From Agarophyton chilense (taxonomy: Eukaryota; Rhodophyta; Florideophyceae; Gracilariales; Gracilariaceae), in assembly GCA_030374765.1 (NCBI GenBank), contig JARGXX010000002.1, positions 62,001-126,000 of the forward strand: a DNA stretch of 64,000 nucleotides, written 5' to 3'. The notes beneath the pieces are model-generated. The model was given only the letters and a program-made list of their open reading frames with translations, searched no databases and was not told the origin of the DNA. Shown here piece after piece: positions 1-10,540 of this stretch; within the stretch, counting starts at the first letter, position 1, and each line of letters begins with the position of its first letter. The translations under genes were made by a program, and so were the position numbers.

Positions 1-1255
1 GCGGAGGAGGGAATCTTTATATTTTTACCAAAGGAAAACTGTTGAATCTACAAAGTGATGGCAGTGGAGTGACTTGTGTTGTACAAGGGTATGATAAGTA
101 CATATTCGGAACCATACGAAAGCTTTGAATCGAAAAAATCAGGGGTATGGGGTCTTGAGAAGGCCTCTTTCTCTGGCACTATTGATGGAGCTCGAGACTC
201 CGCTTTGGGACGGGTTCGTGGTGCAAGAACAGAAGCACATCGAAAAGGGCGGTTTAGGACATTTAACAACTCGGCCGACGGTAAAGTCTTGTTCGCTGGA
301 GCCGCCTCTAAGAACTTCTGGGTCTATCATGTTTCGAAAGAGAGGAAGCCGCCACTATTCAACCCCAAATAGGTACCTTTACGGTCCACTAGAGAAGAGA
401 GTCTCACAGTCAGGTGACATGCGATAAATACTGTGAAAATCGATGTGGAGCAGGCTGAGAATTAAGAGGACGCACAAATTGCTAACCAGCGGTCACTTTC
501 TGGTCGCCTGTCTGAGCAAAAACGTCTTTCAATTATAATTTTGAAGGAGGAAATCATCCGCTTCGAGATGTATGCTAAGGGCCGTTTATAATCTGCGTGA
601 CACATGGAAATATTTTGGTTTAGGGGGAATATGGAGATAAAGTTGCCAGTGAGCTCTTATTTGATCCTACAAATTTGGAAGTAAAAATGAAAGCATAAAA
701 TGCAGCTGAAGAGGGTGATTACGTGACAGTTTTCGCACTGTTTTTAAAATTTAATGAGATATCCATATTGAACTATGTCGTCGAAAGGGTAGTTGTGGCC
801 TTGATTCACGAGCTTGCCCAAGGCGTCTCAGGTTTATAGTTCACCTTGTTCTATTGCCCTTGAGGCGCTTAGATAGCACTCCTACCTACGTGTTCAACAT
901 GCGATGGGAGATTTATTTCATTCTTGCGAATCGGAGCAGTGTGCATGGGAATGTTCCGAACCCATCAACTGTTAATACGACGCCCTGGATTGCTAGTTAG
1001 CTCGTGGTGCGTCGTCAGAGCTTCAGTCAAGAATGGAAGCCTGAAACGTACCCGAAAGATCTTAATGAGTTTATCTAGCTTAACAGAAGGAACGGACGCT
1101 CCAGATTGAACTGTTTCTGTATTTTCAGTAATACAAAGCGATGAAGTCTCCTTACATGTCCTGTACTTAGCCTTAATATCTTCATAAACGCTATACAGTT
1201 TAATGAGAAACAACAAAAGTTCTCTGTCCTCCCTTTCCTCTATAAAGAAATTGTA
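1..1255. other. no recognisable gene
   Basis: Short overlapping open frames only, none with a domain I recognise and none longer than about 100 codons. The stretch lies outside the inverted duplication: its sequence has no counterpart beyond 36061 in the right flank. Confidence 0.5.
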
Positions 1256-2239
1256 TTATATCATACACATGCACACAGTCTGTGCCCATTTCGAAACCTT
1301 GTACTTTAGCATCATCTTCAATATTTGCCATTTCTGTCGCAGAACCCCGAAAGCTTGCGCCACCTGCATCCATACTGACGATATAAAAAATTGTAACCAT
1401 CTTCGTACCTCGTTCGCTTCTGAGACGCGAGAAGGGAGTAATAAGACTTCCAGTGCAAATATACGCGTCATCACCAACAATGAAAAAGTAGACTGGTAGC
1501 CCCAAACCCTTAAATACGCATATGCCAAGGCACCATTTGTTAAACCGACACATTGAGCTGAAAAGAAGAGAAAGCGGTGCTCCGAATCAACTAATGTCTG
1601 AACTGAAAGTAAATACAAACCTTTTCGGCACCAATACTTCGCCGTGTTATTCGGAGGGTTGATCTGAACTAAAATTCTATCGATCGCTCCAACACAACCA
1701 GTAAAATTGCTTAGAACCCCAGGTGACGTTTTGAAGCCACAGGACATCTTATGAAGATCTTCAAAATTCAAAGGAATACCAGAAAGATCCAACTCTATTT
1801 CATAAGCTGAACAAGTTTCGTCAAATATGTTGTACAAAGTTGATTTATGTGTACGAAATAGTTGGTAGATATCAGAAGCATCTTTTCCTGCTATAATACG
1901 GAGCGCTTTTGCCAGCCATGGTTTAACTTAAACTGTGAGACGACCAGATCTTGTTCTCAAGTCCACCTTTTTTGAAAGATATGGCGCTACGCGTGCAACG
2001 AAGAGGTGGAAACATCGGCCGGATCTCCGATATATCTTTCTAAAAGAGGAATCGCTAAGGTTTCCTGTAACATACTCGAAGGTTACATTTCTCTTTACGA
2101 TAACTGTTGACGTTGAGGATTTGGTGGACGCCTTCTGAGACTTTATTTCAATTGCATGTATTTGCACGCATGCTCCTACTACTGTAGATCGAGATCTGCG
2201 ACTTGAAATTGCTGGAAGAATGAAGGGATGCATTCTCAC
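1256..2239 (-). pseudogene. PIF/Harbinger-type transposase relic, left copy
   Basis: Decayed DDE transposase of the PIF/Harbinger (DDE_Tnp_4) type, the enzyme that cuts and pastes its own DNA transposon. The 2239-1935 part carries an N-terminal FRKIYRRSGRCFHLF-like segment followed by PYLSKK, typical of the helix-rich start of these transposases. After a frame break, the 1837-1256 part carries GCVGAIDRI, which holds the first catalytic Asp, then INPPNNTAKYWCRKG and a VDSEHRFLFF block. The usual residue after AID is Gly; here it is Arg, while the right copy keeps AIDGI. The second Asp and the Glu are not recoverable in one frame. The gene reads leftward, out of the inverted duplication. The arm match stops at about 1618, inside this gene, so the left copy runs several hundred bases further than the right copy. 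It is dead because of the frame breaks. Confidence 0.7.
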
Positions 2240-2489
2240 GCTACGGTCGCCACACTGTTTGATGTGTCAATGCAAGCAAGTATATCACGTGTGAAATCGA
2301 TCGCCCGTGGTCTTGAATGCCTGATCGGGTTGCGATGGGTTGAAAATGTGCCCCAACATGGCATACAGAAATAAAACGTCTTCAACGCTCCAGTAATCGC
2401 CCATAAAAAGGCTTTTACCACACGCAGATTACATGCAAAAGAACCGGGTGTACGCGAGGTGGATTGGCGGGCATGCATCTGCAAGGGAA

Positions 2490-4228
2490 AAAATATACGC
2501 CATTGCAGACTGCATATGCGCACCGTGGGTTCACACGCTGTGCTCGAAGTTGACATAGCGAACGGTGTACCGTTTGCGTCGTGCCACGTCCTGCAATCTC
2601 CTAACGCCGTTCTTCAGCTGCCGCCCGATTTCGACCCCAGTCACATCCCGTTGCACGATCCGCCGTCGCCGCCTTTCGCCATCGTTCTGCATGCCCTGAA
2701 ATCAAACGACGCCAGCATCGTCACATACCATATCGTTTAAGCCCTTAAGACTCATCTTTCAATGTATTTGTTCTCAACCAATGCTCATACGCTCTTGAAG
2801 AACGGCCGCCAAACACTCCACGGCTCTACCACACCGGTTTTACAGAAGACGTTCAAACACTACTGCCAGAAATCTACTACGGCACCATAACCTTATTTCT
2901 TAAACCCCTTCAAATCCATCTTTAAAGCTGTTACCTGTGTGCCAACATCGTCTGTCAATTCTTGGCAAAGCAAAAGCAACAAGCCACCTCTCATTTCGGT
3001 ATGGTAACAGCTACTGCTGGCTACGTTCCATTTGACACGGCTGCATGTCAGAGAAAAGTAGACAACGGACTTTGAGGCGCTGTATACAGCGCTAAACTCG
3101 TCGCCATCCTGTGAACCATGTTTGAGAAAGCCTTCCAGAACGGACTCAATCCACATCCGGTAGATCCACAGCATGTGCGCTTTACAAATCGAATTGGTGC
3201 CATCTGAGATGCTCTACCCTCCCCAGTATTTGGCTTCAAAGATTGTTTGCACTATTATCGTCCGGTATGATGCCAATTGTTTCGCCTACCAACTCCGTTG
3301 CGTCTGTTGTCCTCGTCATTATCACACGTGCATTATAATTCTTCATTTTCACAAACTGCTGACGCCTTGTTCCTGTGTCCTATTCAAATTCTGCTTCCTA
3401 GTACAGGTGAAGGCTCGCAAAGTGCTCAAGCACAGATTCATGCTCGCTTGTATTATTACCTCCGCAGATTATCCGTTTTTTGATCACCAATATGGCAACA
3501 GTTTGCCAACACATAAAGACATTGGGTCCTCACCAACTTTGTTACACGTGCCTCGCCATGGAGGAAATTGCGCCTTCCTCGACGAGTTAACGTGCAGAAA
3601 AAGGACACCTGGCTATTTCCAGATTGAGTTTCTGCACTTTATCTCTCACATACGGGACCTCAACAGCAAATTCCACAAGCACCGATGAACCACATAAGAG
3701 ATCGCCTTTCCTGTTTGTAACTTTACTACGCACACACCAATTTTTCATTACCAAGCTGTAAATAACGGGAGACACGGGTATCCCTAGACGCAAGTTTATC
3801 ACAGCCGACCAACGGTTAGATAACAGAGTTAGTTTATATGAAAAGGAAAATAAGAGCTTCATCAGACATAATTATCCACAGGCTGTTGTTCCACCGTAAG
3901 AGAGTTATTTTATTATTACAGTTCGTTGTGTTTGTGTACGACTGTGAACCAAAGAAAAGTTTTATCTGCCCCTAAATGCGCATTCCAGCCAACACCGTCT
4001 CATAGATAAAGCTATGTTGCTCTCCCATCTGCACTATTTTGCTGCGATCGATTTTTAGCTTCCTCACCAATTTTCTAATATCTTCTACGGGCATTGGGTT
4101 TCCGCCGATTTCACCTGATGGGAGGAGAACGCATCCTATAGCCACCGAAGCGTTTTATCAATAGAAATAAACGTTCCAGACCTCCCCTCAAGTGAGGAAC
4201 AATGCACAATCGGTGGCATTAACACTCA
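2490..4228. other. left-arm-only segment without clear gene
   Basis: About 1.7 kb that replaces the unrelated 0.45 kb at 34735-35185 of the right arm. It starts just beyond a shared segment that contains GCATGCATCTGCA. A plus-strand open frame at 2459-2740 covers the GC-richer first part and encodes a hydrophobic segment ending in VTYHIV; I do not recognise it. The rest shows only short broken frames. I see no TG...CA ends or target duplication, so neither insertion here nor deletion on the right can be assigned. Confidence 0.4.
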
Positions 4229-4924
4229 TGTTTTAATAAATGGCCTGGAAAGAATTGATCCACTCTTCTGCACAATTCCAACAAAGTGCCCGAAGTTTCA
4301 GGTACGTCGTCACCTGTGCGGTCAAGATACTGCAACTGAACGAATTCCAGCACACGACCTATGAGCTCTAGCGTTAGAAACAGGTCGTCGTCACTACAGT
4401 TATACTAGTCTTCTGTGCACACAAGTTACGCAACACCTCTTGCAGGAGTCTTCCACACAGTACTGTCAGTACCCGGGGCATTGAGCGGATCGGCGTGTAC
4501 AAGATTTTTAGCGTGCTTTTTTCGCTTATCGACGACATGTCCAACCAGAAAGTGACGGTGTATGACTCCGTGTTGGTGGTCAAAGTTGTGGTTAATACCG
4601 TGTAATAGTCGTTAATGAGAAGGATGTGGCCAAGGAGGGGTCAATATTGATCACTTTTCACGACATCGCACTATTTCTCTTGCTCTCTGTGATTATAATG
4701 ATGACCGGTGAGACGGAATCGTTCACAATTTGCCAAAGAGAGGGGTGGTTTCATAAAGTGATGCCTAAAGTGCAGTGACCAGGCTTGCATTGGTGTAGTC
4801 TTTTCCATTAGGCCCGTTTTGCATCGCTAAAATCCTGTAAGGAAGTTTTGGCACTTTCAGCAAAGAGTCAAAACTGTCGGAATGTTTTGGCCATGGTTTT
4901 GATTTGTGTAAAAGTAGTGAACTG

Positions 4925-5590
4925 TGTAGTATTCTACTATGTAGGGGAATCCGATAGGCTGGTTTTTTGCGAAGTCGCGGTTGGAACTCATAAGTGAGTG
5001 ATATCATCAGCATTGTGATATGAAACGGCACACCGCGTAGGATGCCAGGAGGCAGGGTACATTGTTGGAACACGTGGTATCACGAGTGGAGTGGCTTGCA
5101 ACGGCGCATGTAGTGGCGATCCACGTGGCTGGTTTTACTACCGTTTGTAGATGTAAGTCCATTAGGGACCGTACCCATACAGTGGTTTGGCTAAGTGGCT
5201 CACCACTGGGTATTATTTACGTATTATTTGGGCACTCACCATGGCACACAGTATATAGGGTACCAGAGGTGAGCGCCGACTCCAAGTAAAGGAGACAACA
5301 TGGGCATCATGACTATTCTGTTCTTCGCTTAGAATTCCTTAACCGGAGATCCGGACGAGCTATAATAGATAGTCAGCCCCCAACCACTTCACGAGCCGTC
5401 TCGTACCTACGTTCCATCAACGATTTACAGTTGCACTGATCACCCTCGCTGGCGAGTAGTGGCCTTACACCCCACTTCCAGCTCGCTGGTGGTGTAGCTC
5501 TACCACCCCTTTTCCTTCGCCGCAAGCGACCCATCGGCAGTCTGAACGCTGTCGCAGGTGTCTGCTCTCTCCGTTAGAGGTGATACTACA
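4925..5590. mobile_element. solo LTR, 666 bp
   Basis: Begins TGTAGTATTCTAC and ends GATACTACA, giving TG...CA termini with short inverted ends. It is flanked by the 5-bp direct repeat AACTG at 4920-4924 and 5591-5595. The right arm has a single uninterrupted site at the mirror position (near 34.0 kb), which proves insertion. No internal coding region is present, as expected after LTR-LTR recombination. It is related, in reverse orientation, to 54886-55496 and to the fragment 21815-22112: shared blocks include ACATGCGCCGTTGCA and the CTCCGGTTRAGGAAT region. Confidence 0.85.
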
Positions 5591-5595
5591 AACTG

Positions 5596-8100
5596 ATACC
5601 ATATATCATCGTGGATCGGTTCGAAAAGGTGTGTGTTATTATATGGCTGGGGTTTTTTAATTTTTATAAAGTATCACGGCCACGGGTGCACACGGACACC
5701 GTTATTTAGACAGACCCTTATAACCCAGTTTAGTGATACCAATTCTCTTTTCAGATGTTTCTTTGAGCTCCCTGGCAAATTTGTCTCGTTTTCTTCTTTC
5801 TGAAAGTTTTAACTTGTATACGGGTGGTATTACCCTCATATCAACCAGAAAGCCCTCGTAAGCCGAGCCCGTGATAAAGTGTAGTCGCGCCTTCAGTTGT
5901 GTAGAACTCTATTTTCTCTCGAAAGTCTAAGGTGTACCCTTAAAGGTGTGCCCCAAGAACTCGAGACTCCTGCCTAGGGCGTCGAAAAACACCCCGAATC
6001 TGGACTTTTGAACCCCAGCGGGTGAACTTGCGGAGTGTCAAATTCCCTGGGACAGTAATTAAGGTTTGCGGAAGCGGCTAAGCGGTGTGCACGAAGCTCA
6101 CACGTAGATGAGATCAAAATCCTCCGTGGCAGGTGCAGCACCTCCTCGCTGGAGGAAATGGGCGGAATTCAACAATCTATTGGAATGATTTGGTGGACCA
6201 GCAGACAATACCGAAGGCGTCGAAACCCGATTCAATCGTATAAGTTCCCGTCTCAAGATGTTGGAGGAAACCATTGTAATGGATAAGAAGGTTCCTCACC
6301 AACCGGCTGCTTTCTGGCTTCACGCGAAGCACGAGGAGGTCAGGGACAGTAACCGCCATGAGAGTACGAACAATACCGACTACCTCTTGGATTCATTTGA
6401 TACAAGTGACCCCTCTCAGAGCTCTCTGTGGTACAAGGTTTGGAGACCAAACAACAAGAAACGTTCAATATTTTCCTCCCTGGCGGACAGCATAGTAACG
6501 GAGCCTCTCCAGGAATCTACGACGAACTCGGGGTGTAATCCCGAGACAAATCTGCGCTTCAAACGGGGAAAGTGTTGTGGAAGGAGTCATGCCAATGATA
6601 TTGGTGTGAAAAGTGTAACCAACCAAGAGAGTGGAGAAAAGGGGGAAAGAAAAAAGGGGACAAGCAGTAGAGCGAGCAGGGCGTTGAGCATGGAAGAAAA
6701 AATAACGAAATAGAGAATCAGTACACAGGGGCGAGAATACGTAAGTAATAAATGAACCGACATCTACGGCGGTGGTACTACTCTTTAAGACGCAAGGCGG
6801 GTAAGTCTACCCTGTATAACATGGCACAACCTCCGAAGAGAGTCGTAGCACGCGCAGGCGGAAAATACTTAGAGCCACAAGAACCCGGTTGGGGAAGACT
6901 TACTGAGTGACAAAGCGAGCTTGCCGAGCCACTTTATAGAGTAGATTACTATAGTAAACTTTCTACCTTAAAACAATGCAGATAAAAAATATGTAAAATA
7001 ACCAGCAATGCTGCGCCAAATTCCACGTGCACCACGGACCAGGCCTCAAGAGAGGCTGAATTAAAATTCGTCTTAGAAGGACTGGTGCAACCTCAACGGG
7101 TTGCACCACAGTCTCTCTCCGAGGAATAGGATGATAAAGAGTCGAAGACCTCCAACTGATCGTCTGGGAACGACCCTCGTGGTCACTGCAGACGCCCGTC
7201 TCGTTCACAACGATCTTCAGTCACCAAAGGTGTGATTCTTACCCGAGAGAACTTAAAAAGCACCCAGGCCTGAAGAATCTAAATTATACGAATCGGCAGC
7301 ATCGGAAGTTCTTCTCCTATCGATATTATTGAGTGGAGAATTCCTCTTCAAATCGTACACCCCGTGGCACGGGTAGAGTGAAATATTGCATCAAGCAAAT
7401 GTAGCCATTACTGAGGAGCCTGAACTTTTCTGGAGAGGACCACTTCTTGGTGTTGGATTTTTTCGCACGCGTTGTGGCTGAAGAAAATATACTCGGAATG
7501 AATGAAGGTCATGCCTATCTTACTCTGACGTACTTTATCCATGACGTCGCCAAGGATCAATAAAAATTTGTAGGACACGATCATCACGTCCTTCTGAGGG
7601 AGGAGTTAGCTCTTGGATGGAAGTGGTACAGTATCTCCTGAGGTCTCACGCGACTAACCACTCGATTCAATCGGCTATTCTTGCTCTTTGTGATACCAGC
7701 CAGATGTTGGGATAAAAGAAATCCGAGTTATCGGTACGCCTCACTAATGCTTTCCATACGCGTGGATATGCTTACTCTACAGAAGAACTCGCATCACCTA
7801 CATTGACGGGTTAGACCCAGCCATCAACGACCCTACTAATCCAATGCTACTGGTTTCTCAGGGGTTTGAGAACCCACACTAGACGGAAGAGTCCAAAAAA
7901 ACTGATATAGAGAGTCGTTTCTACGTTTGAGGCGTCCCCATCACCGAGGTATAATGTCTTGCTTTTCGAGAGTTCCTGAAACCAATTAGCTGTATAGAAG
8001 TGTAGTTCATCTCAACATCTCGTTCAAACCGTAAAGTTTGGACTAAAAAAAAAATTCTACGCCAGAGAAGACCAATATTTCGTACAAACACCTCGACTGC
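5596..8100 (+). pseudogene. decayed gag-like retroelement coding relic, left copy
   Basis: A stretch of plus-strand coding sequence broken by many stops and frameshifts. From about 6150 one frame reads WAEFNNLLE, a TGA, then a charged coiled-coil-like segment VETRFNRISSRLKMLEE; the longest clean part is 6258-6713. Further on, near 7600-7870, fragments such as LTNAFHTRGYAYSTEELAS and YIDGLDPAINDPTNP resemble retroelement capsid sequence. That reading is inference from pattern only. The same TGA is present in the mirror copy at 31500-34010, so the gene was already broken before the duplication. A 10-bp perfect hairpin lies at 7083-7108. No pol motifs are seen. Confidence 0.35.
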
Positions 8101-8547
8101 CTACTATCGCCTTGTCTCCAAGAGAGCGTGATTACTAGACCGTAGAAGGTAAATATAATAAAATTTGATGGTAAAAAGGCAGCGTGAAAATCCACACAGG
8201 CAAACGACGAGTAGCTGGCCTAAATCATGTAAAACATCGGCCATATGCTTCGATGTGCAGTGAAAACTATATAGTAGTGGGAAAACATCTGACCAAAAAA
8301 TGTAGTTGTAGCCAAAGTAGATCCCGCCTTCATCACACAAATTTGATGGAAATTAAGTTCCCTACATGAAATATGTCGCACTCTATAGATTACACAGGGG
8401 ATGTCGGCAGGGCACGGTCTCTGACCTAGTTTCCACATTTTGAGCAGCACTATCTACAGTTCCAAGTAGCCACTCTACTACTGTTTTAAATTATGAAGCT
8501 ACTATATTCAGAACTACGGCCCTAGAAGGTATATTTGAACACCAAGC

Positions 8548-9463
8548 TGTAGAGCAACGCCCAGTCAGGGGATACTTGAAGATGCAACTCATAGAATGAG
8601 GATTGAACCCTCCGAGGGTTATGATTATGATCCCCTCTAAGGTGTGCTGAGGTGGCACTGTTTTCCGGTTATATTTCGCCTATAAGGGAAAATTCGGATG
8701 GCCCATGGTTGGATTGGCCTCGTGATACACGTGGCTTAATTTTGGCACCGATTTTCGGATATTTGTTAGAACGTTGGACTTTTGGGCCCTGGCAGTGGGA
8801 TCTCCACGTGTATGGCCCTGAGCAGGTGTGCACTACTGTAGAGTTTAGTTAGTGGGCCCTACTTAGGGAGGCGAGATCTGACAGTCCGAAGCTCAGAGTA
8901 AATGGCAACCAAGGTTGGTCTTCGATACCTTTAGAGGTTCTTCGTCGCCATCGTTTCGGCCTTACAACCCGGAACGGGCTCTGGATAGCAACGCCTGCGT
9001 AGGGACACGACTCCACTTGGAGAGTGCCCACGTTTGGGTTCCGTGCAACCACCCCCTTTGGGACCGCTCAGACGACCTGCGTGCACGATACCCCGTGGGG
9101 GTTCTGCTTACTTGTTACGTGCTTTTTATGTTTCCTTTCGAGGACAGGTTTTCGCCCCTGTATTGGGTTTCTTTTGTTGTTTCGCCCCTTTTCTGGTTCT
9201 CGGGTCCGGTGCCTGTTAGTGCCCGACCCTCGCTTCGTTCTTCCTCTTCGCCGGATTTTCCCCCATTCTTTGGGATACCCATACCCATTCCCGATCCAAC
9301 GGTTTCTACCCCTCACCTCCGTCGGTACTGCCGGAATCCCGCGTGGGAGTTACACCCCACACTACGGGTGGAACGGAGGGCTCTGTCTCTGAGTCTGCCT
9401 CCCCCAGGGAGCAAGGCTTCGAACACCTTGAGAGCACTTCCCGTCGCCGGGTTTTGCTCCACA
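8548..9463. mobile_element. solo LTR, 916 bp
   Basis: Starts TGTAGAGCAACGCCC and ends GGGTTTTGCTCCACA: TG...CA termini with imperfect 15-bp inverted ends. It is flanked by the 5-bp target duplication CAAGC at 8543-8547 and 9464-9468. The right arm carries one uninterrupted site at the mirror position near 31,055. The interior is GC-richer than the surrounding arm and contains an open frame (8915-9493) of low-complexity Pro/Ser/Phe composition that overruns the LTR end. I treat that frame as chance. Its sequence is not obviously related to the 4925-5590 LTR. Confidence 0.85.
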
Positions 9464-9468
9464 CAAGC

Positions 9469-10232
9469 ATGTCCGACAGCGCCTCAAAGATAAACCGTCT
9501 AACGTTTCGTGACCTATTGATTATCCGAATCCTAAAGCGGCATTTTTTAAGAAAAATAATCCTACAACTATACAAAAGTCTCAAAGGTTTTTAATTCTAT
9601 CAATATAAAGATCAGAAGTATTTTTTTTCATACTATCGGAGCGTTAGAGGTTTGATTTTTGACGATACTTTTAAAGCAGCTCTATCTATAGTTTTTAAAT
9701 TTTTTCTTGGAAATAAAAAATAATCATGCACTGTTTTTTTGAATACTAAAATGTTTTGTAAATATTGAACTTTATTGTTCAGAAACTCAAATTTCTTTAA
9801 ACAAACATGATGAGGCCAAAAACTACTCCGTTCTTTTCAGCTACTTAGTGTTGCTGAAAACAAGAAACAATTTACAGGTTGCTGGAGTTTAGATGCTGAA
9901 GTCATTTGCGGTTGTGGTACTTCGAATGCATGGAAGATGGACTCTCGTTGACAGTCTAGAAAACAGTTTACTTTTTGAACTGAATCAAAACATGAGAACT
10001 GGACCATAAATTTTTCGTACCTGATGGGATTTTGATATAACCAACATCAAACCAACGATTGAAAAATTCTATGTTTTTCTGGGTATTGTGGACCAACATC
10101 AATTAAATTAAACTTTTTGAGGGACGAGGTGAGATGAGGCGTGTGAAAAGGGTTTACGGCCGTACCACTCTTCATAGCACATGAGAACGTTTTCTGAAAG
10201 TATAAGGATGTACAGGATGTGCCCTCAATGAC
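9469..10232. other. AT-rich arm sequence without gene
   Basis: Low-complexity A/T-rich DNA with no convincing open frame. It contains the step in arm similarity: scattered substitutions and small indels versus the right arm up to about 9.83 kb, then essentially identical sequence toward the 5S gene. Confidence 0.6.
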
Positions 10233-10352
10233 ACATTCGGCCATATCAAGTTGGCATGCGCCGCATCCCATCCCGAACTGCGAAGCTAAGTCACTTTGAG
10301 CTGGGCTAGTACTGACATGAGGGATCGGTCTGGAATCCCCAGTGCCGAATGT
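10233..10352 (+). rRNA. 5S ribosomal RNA, left copy
   Basis: A 120-nt 5S rRNA gene, the Pol III-transcribed RNA of the large ribosomal subunit. The 5' end ACATTCGGCCAT pairs with the 3' end AGTGCCGAATGT to form helix I. The conserved internal segments are in the expected order: CGCATCCCATCCCGAACTG, GAAGCTAAGTCA (the A-box/loop region), GGGCTAGTACTGACATGAGG and GGTCTGGAATCCCC. A T-run (TTTACTTTT) follows the 3' end as a plausible Pol III stop. The mirror copy at 30162-30281 differs at one base I can see, in the loop near CATGCGCC (CATGAGCC on the right). The gene lies about 2.2 kb upstream of, and parallel to, the pseudokinase gene. Confidence 0.9.
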
Positions 10353-10404
10353 TTACTTTTGGCTTTGCCACAAATTTGCCACACTCCTACCATTCTTCTT
10401 CTTG

Positions 10405-10436
10405 CACCATCGCACCATCGCACCATCGCACCATCG
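10405..10436. repeat. 8-bp tandem repeat CACCATCG x4
   Basis: Four perfect units on the left arm; the mirror site at 30086-30109 has three. This single-unit change accounts for the 8-base step in arm alignment between the 5S gene and the pseudokinase gene. Confidence 0.9.
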
Positions 10437-10498
10437 CACATTTTGCTTTCTGCTTCAATAAAACCTTTTTTATCCTTCCCGCTCACCCTCATCCTCCT

Positions 10499-10540
10499 CT
10501 TCCCCAACCTCTCTTCCCCAACCTCTCTTCCCCAACCTCT
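10499..10540. repeat. 14-bp tandem repeat CTTCCCCAACCTCT x3
   Basis: Three perfect pyrimidine-rich units between the 5S gene and the pseudokinase, retained in mirror form in the right arm near 29980-30022. Confidence 0.85.

Noticed and set aside
8915..9493. 192-codon plus-strand ORF
   Set aside because: Lies almost wholly within the solo LTR, runs past its end into arm DNA, and all three frames there are open because of GC-rich composition.
10405..10540. CRISPR-like array
   Set aside because: Simple short tandem repeats without spacers in a eukaryotic nuclear context.
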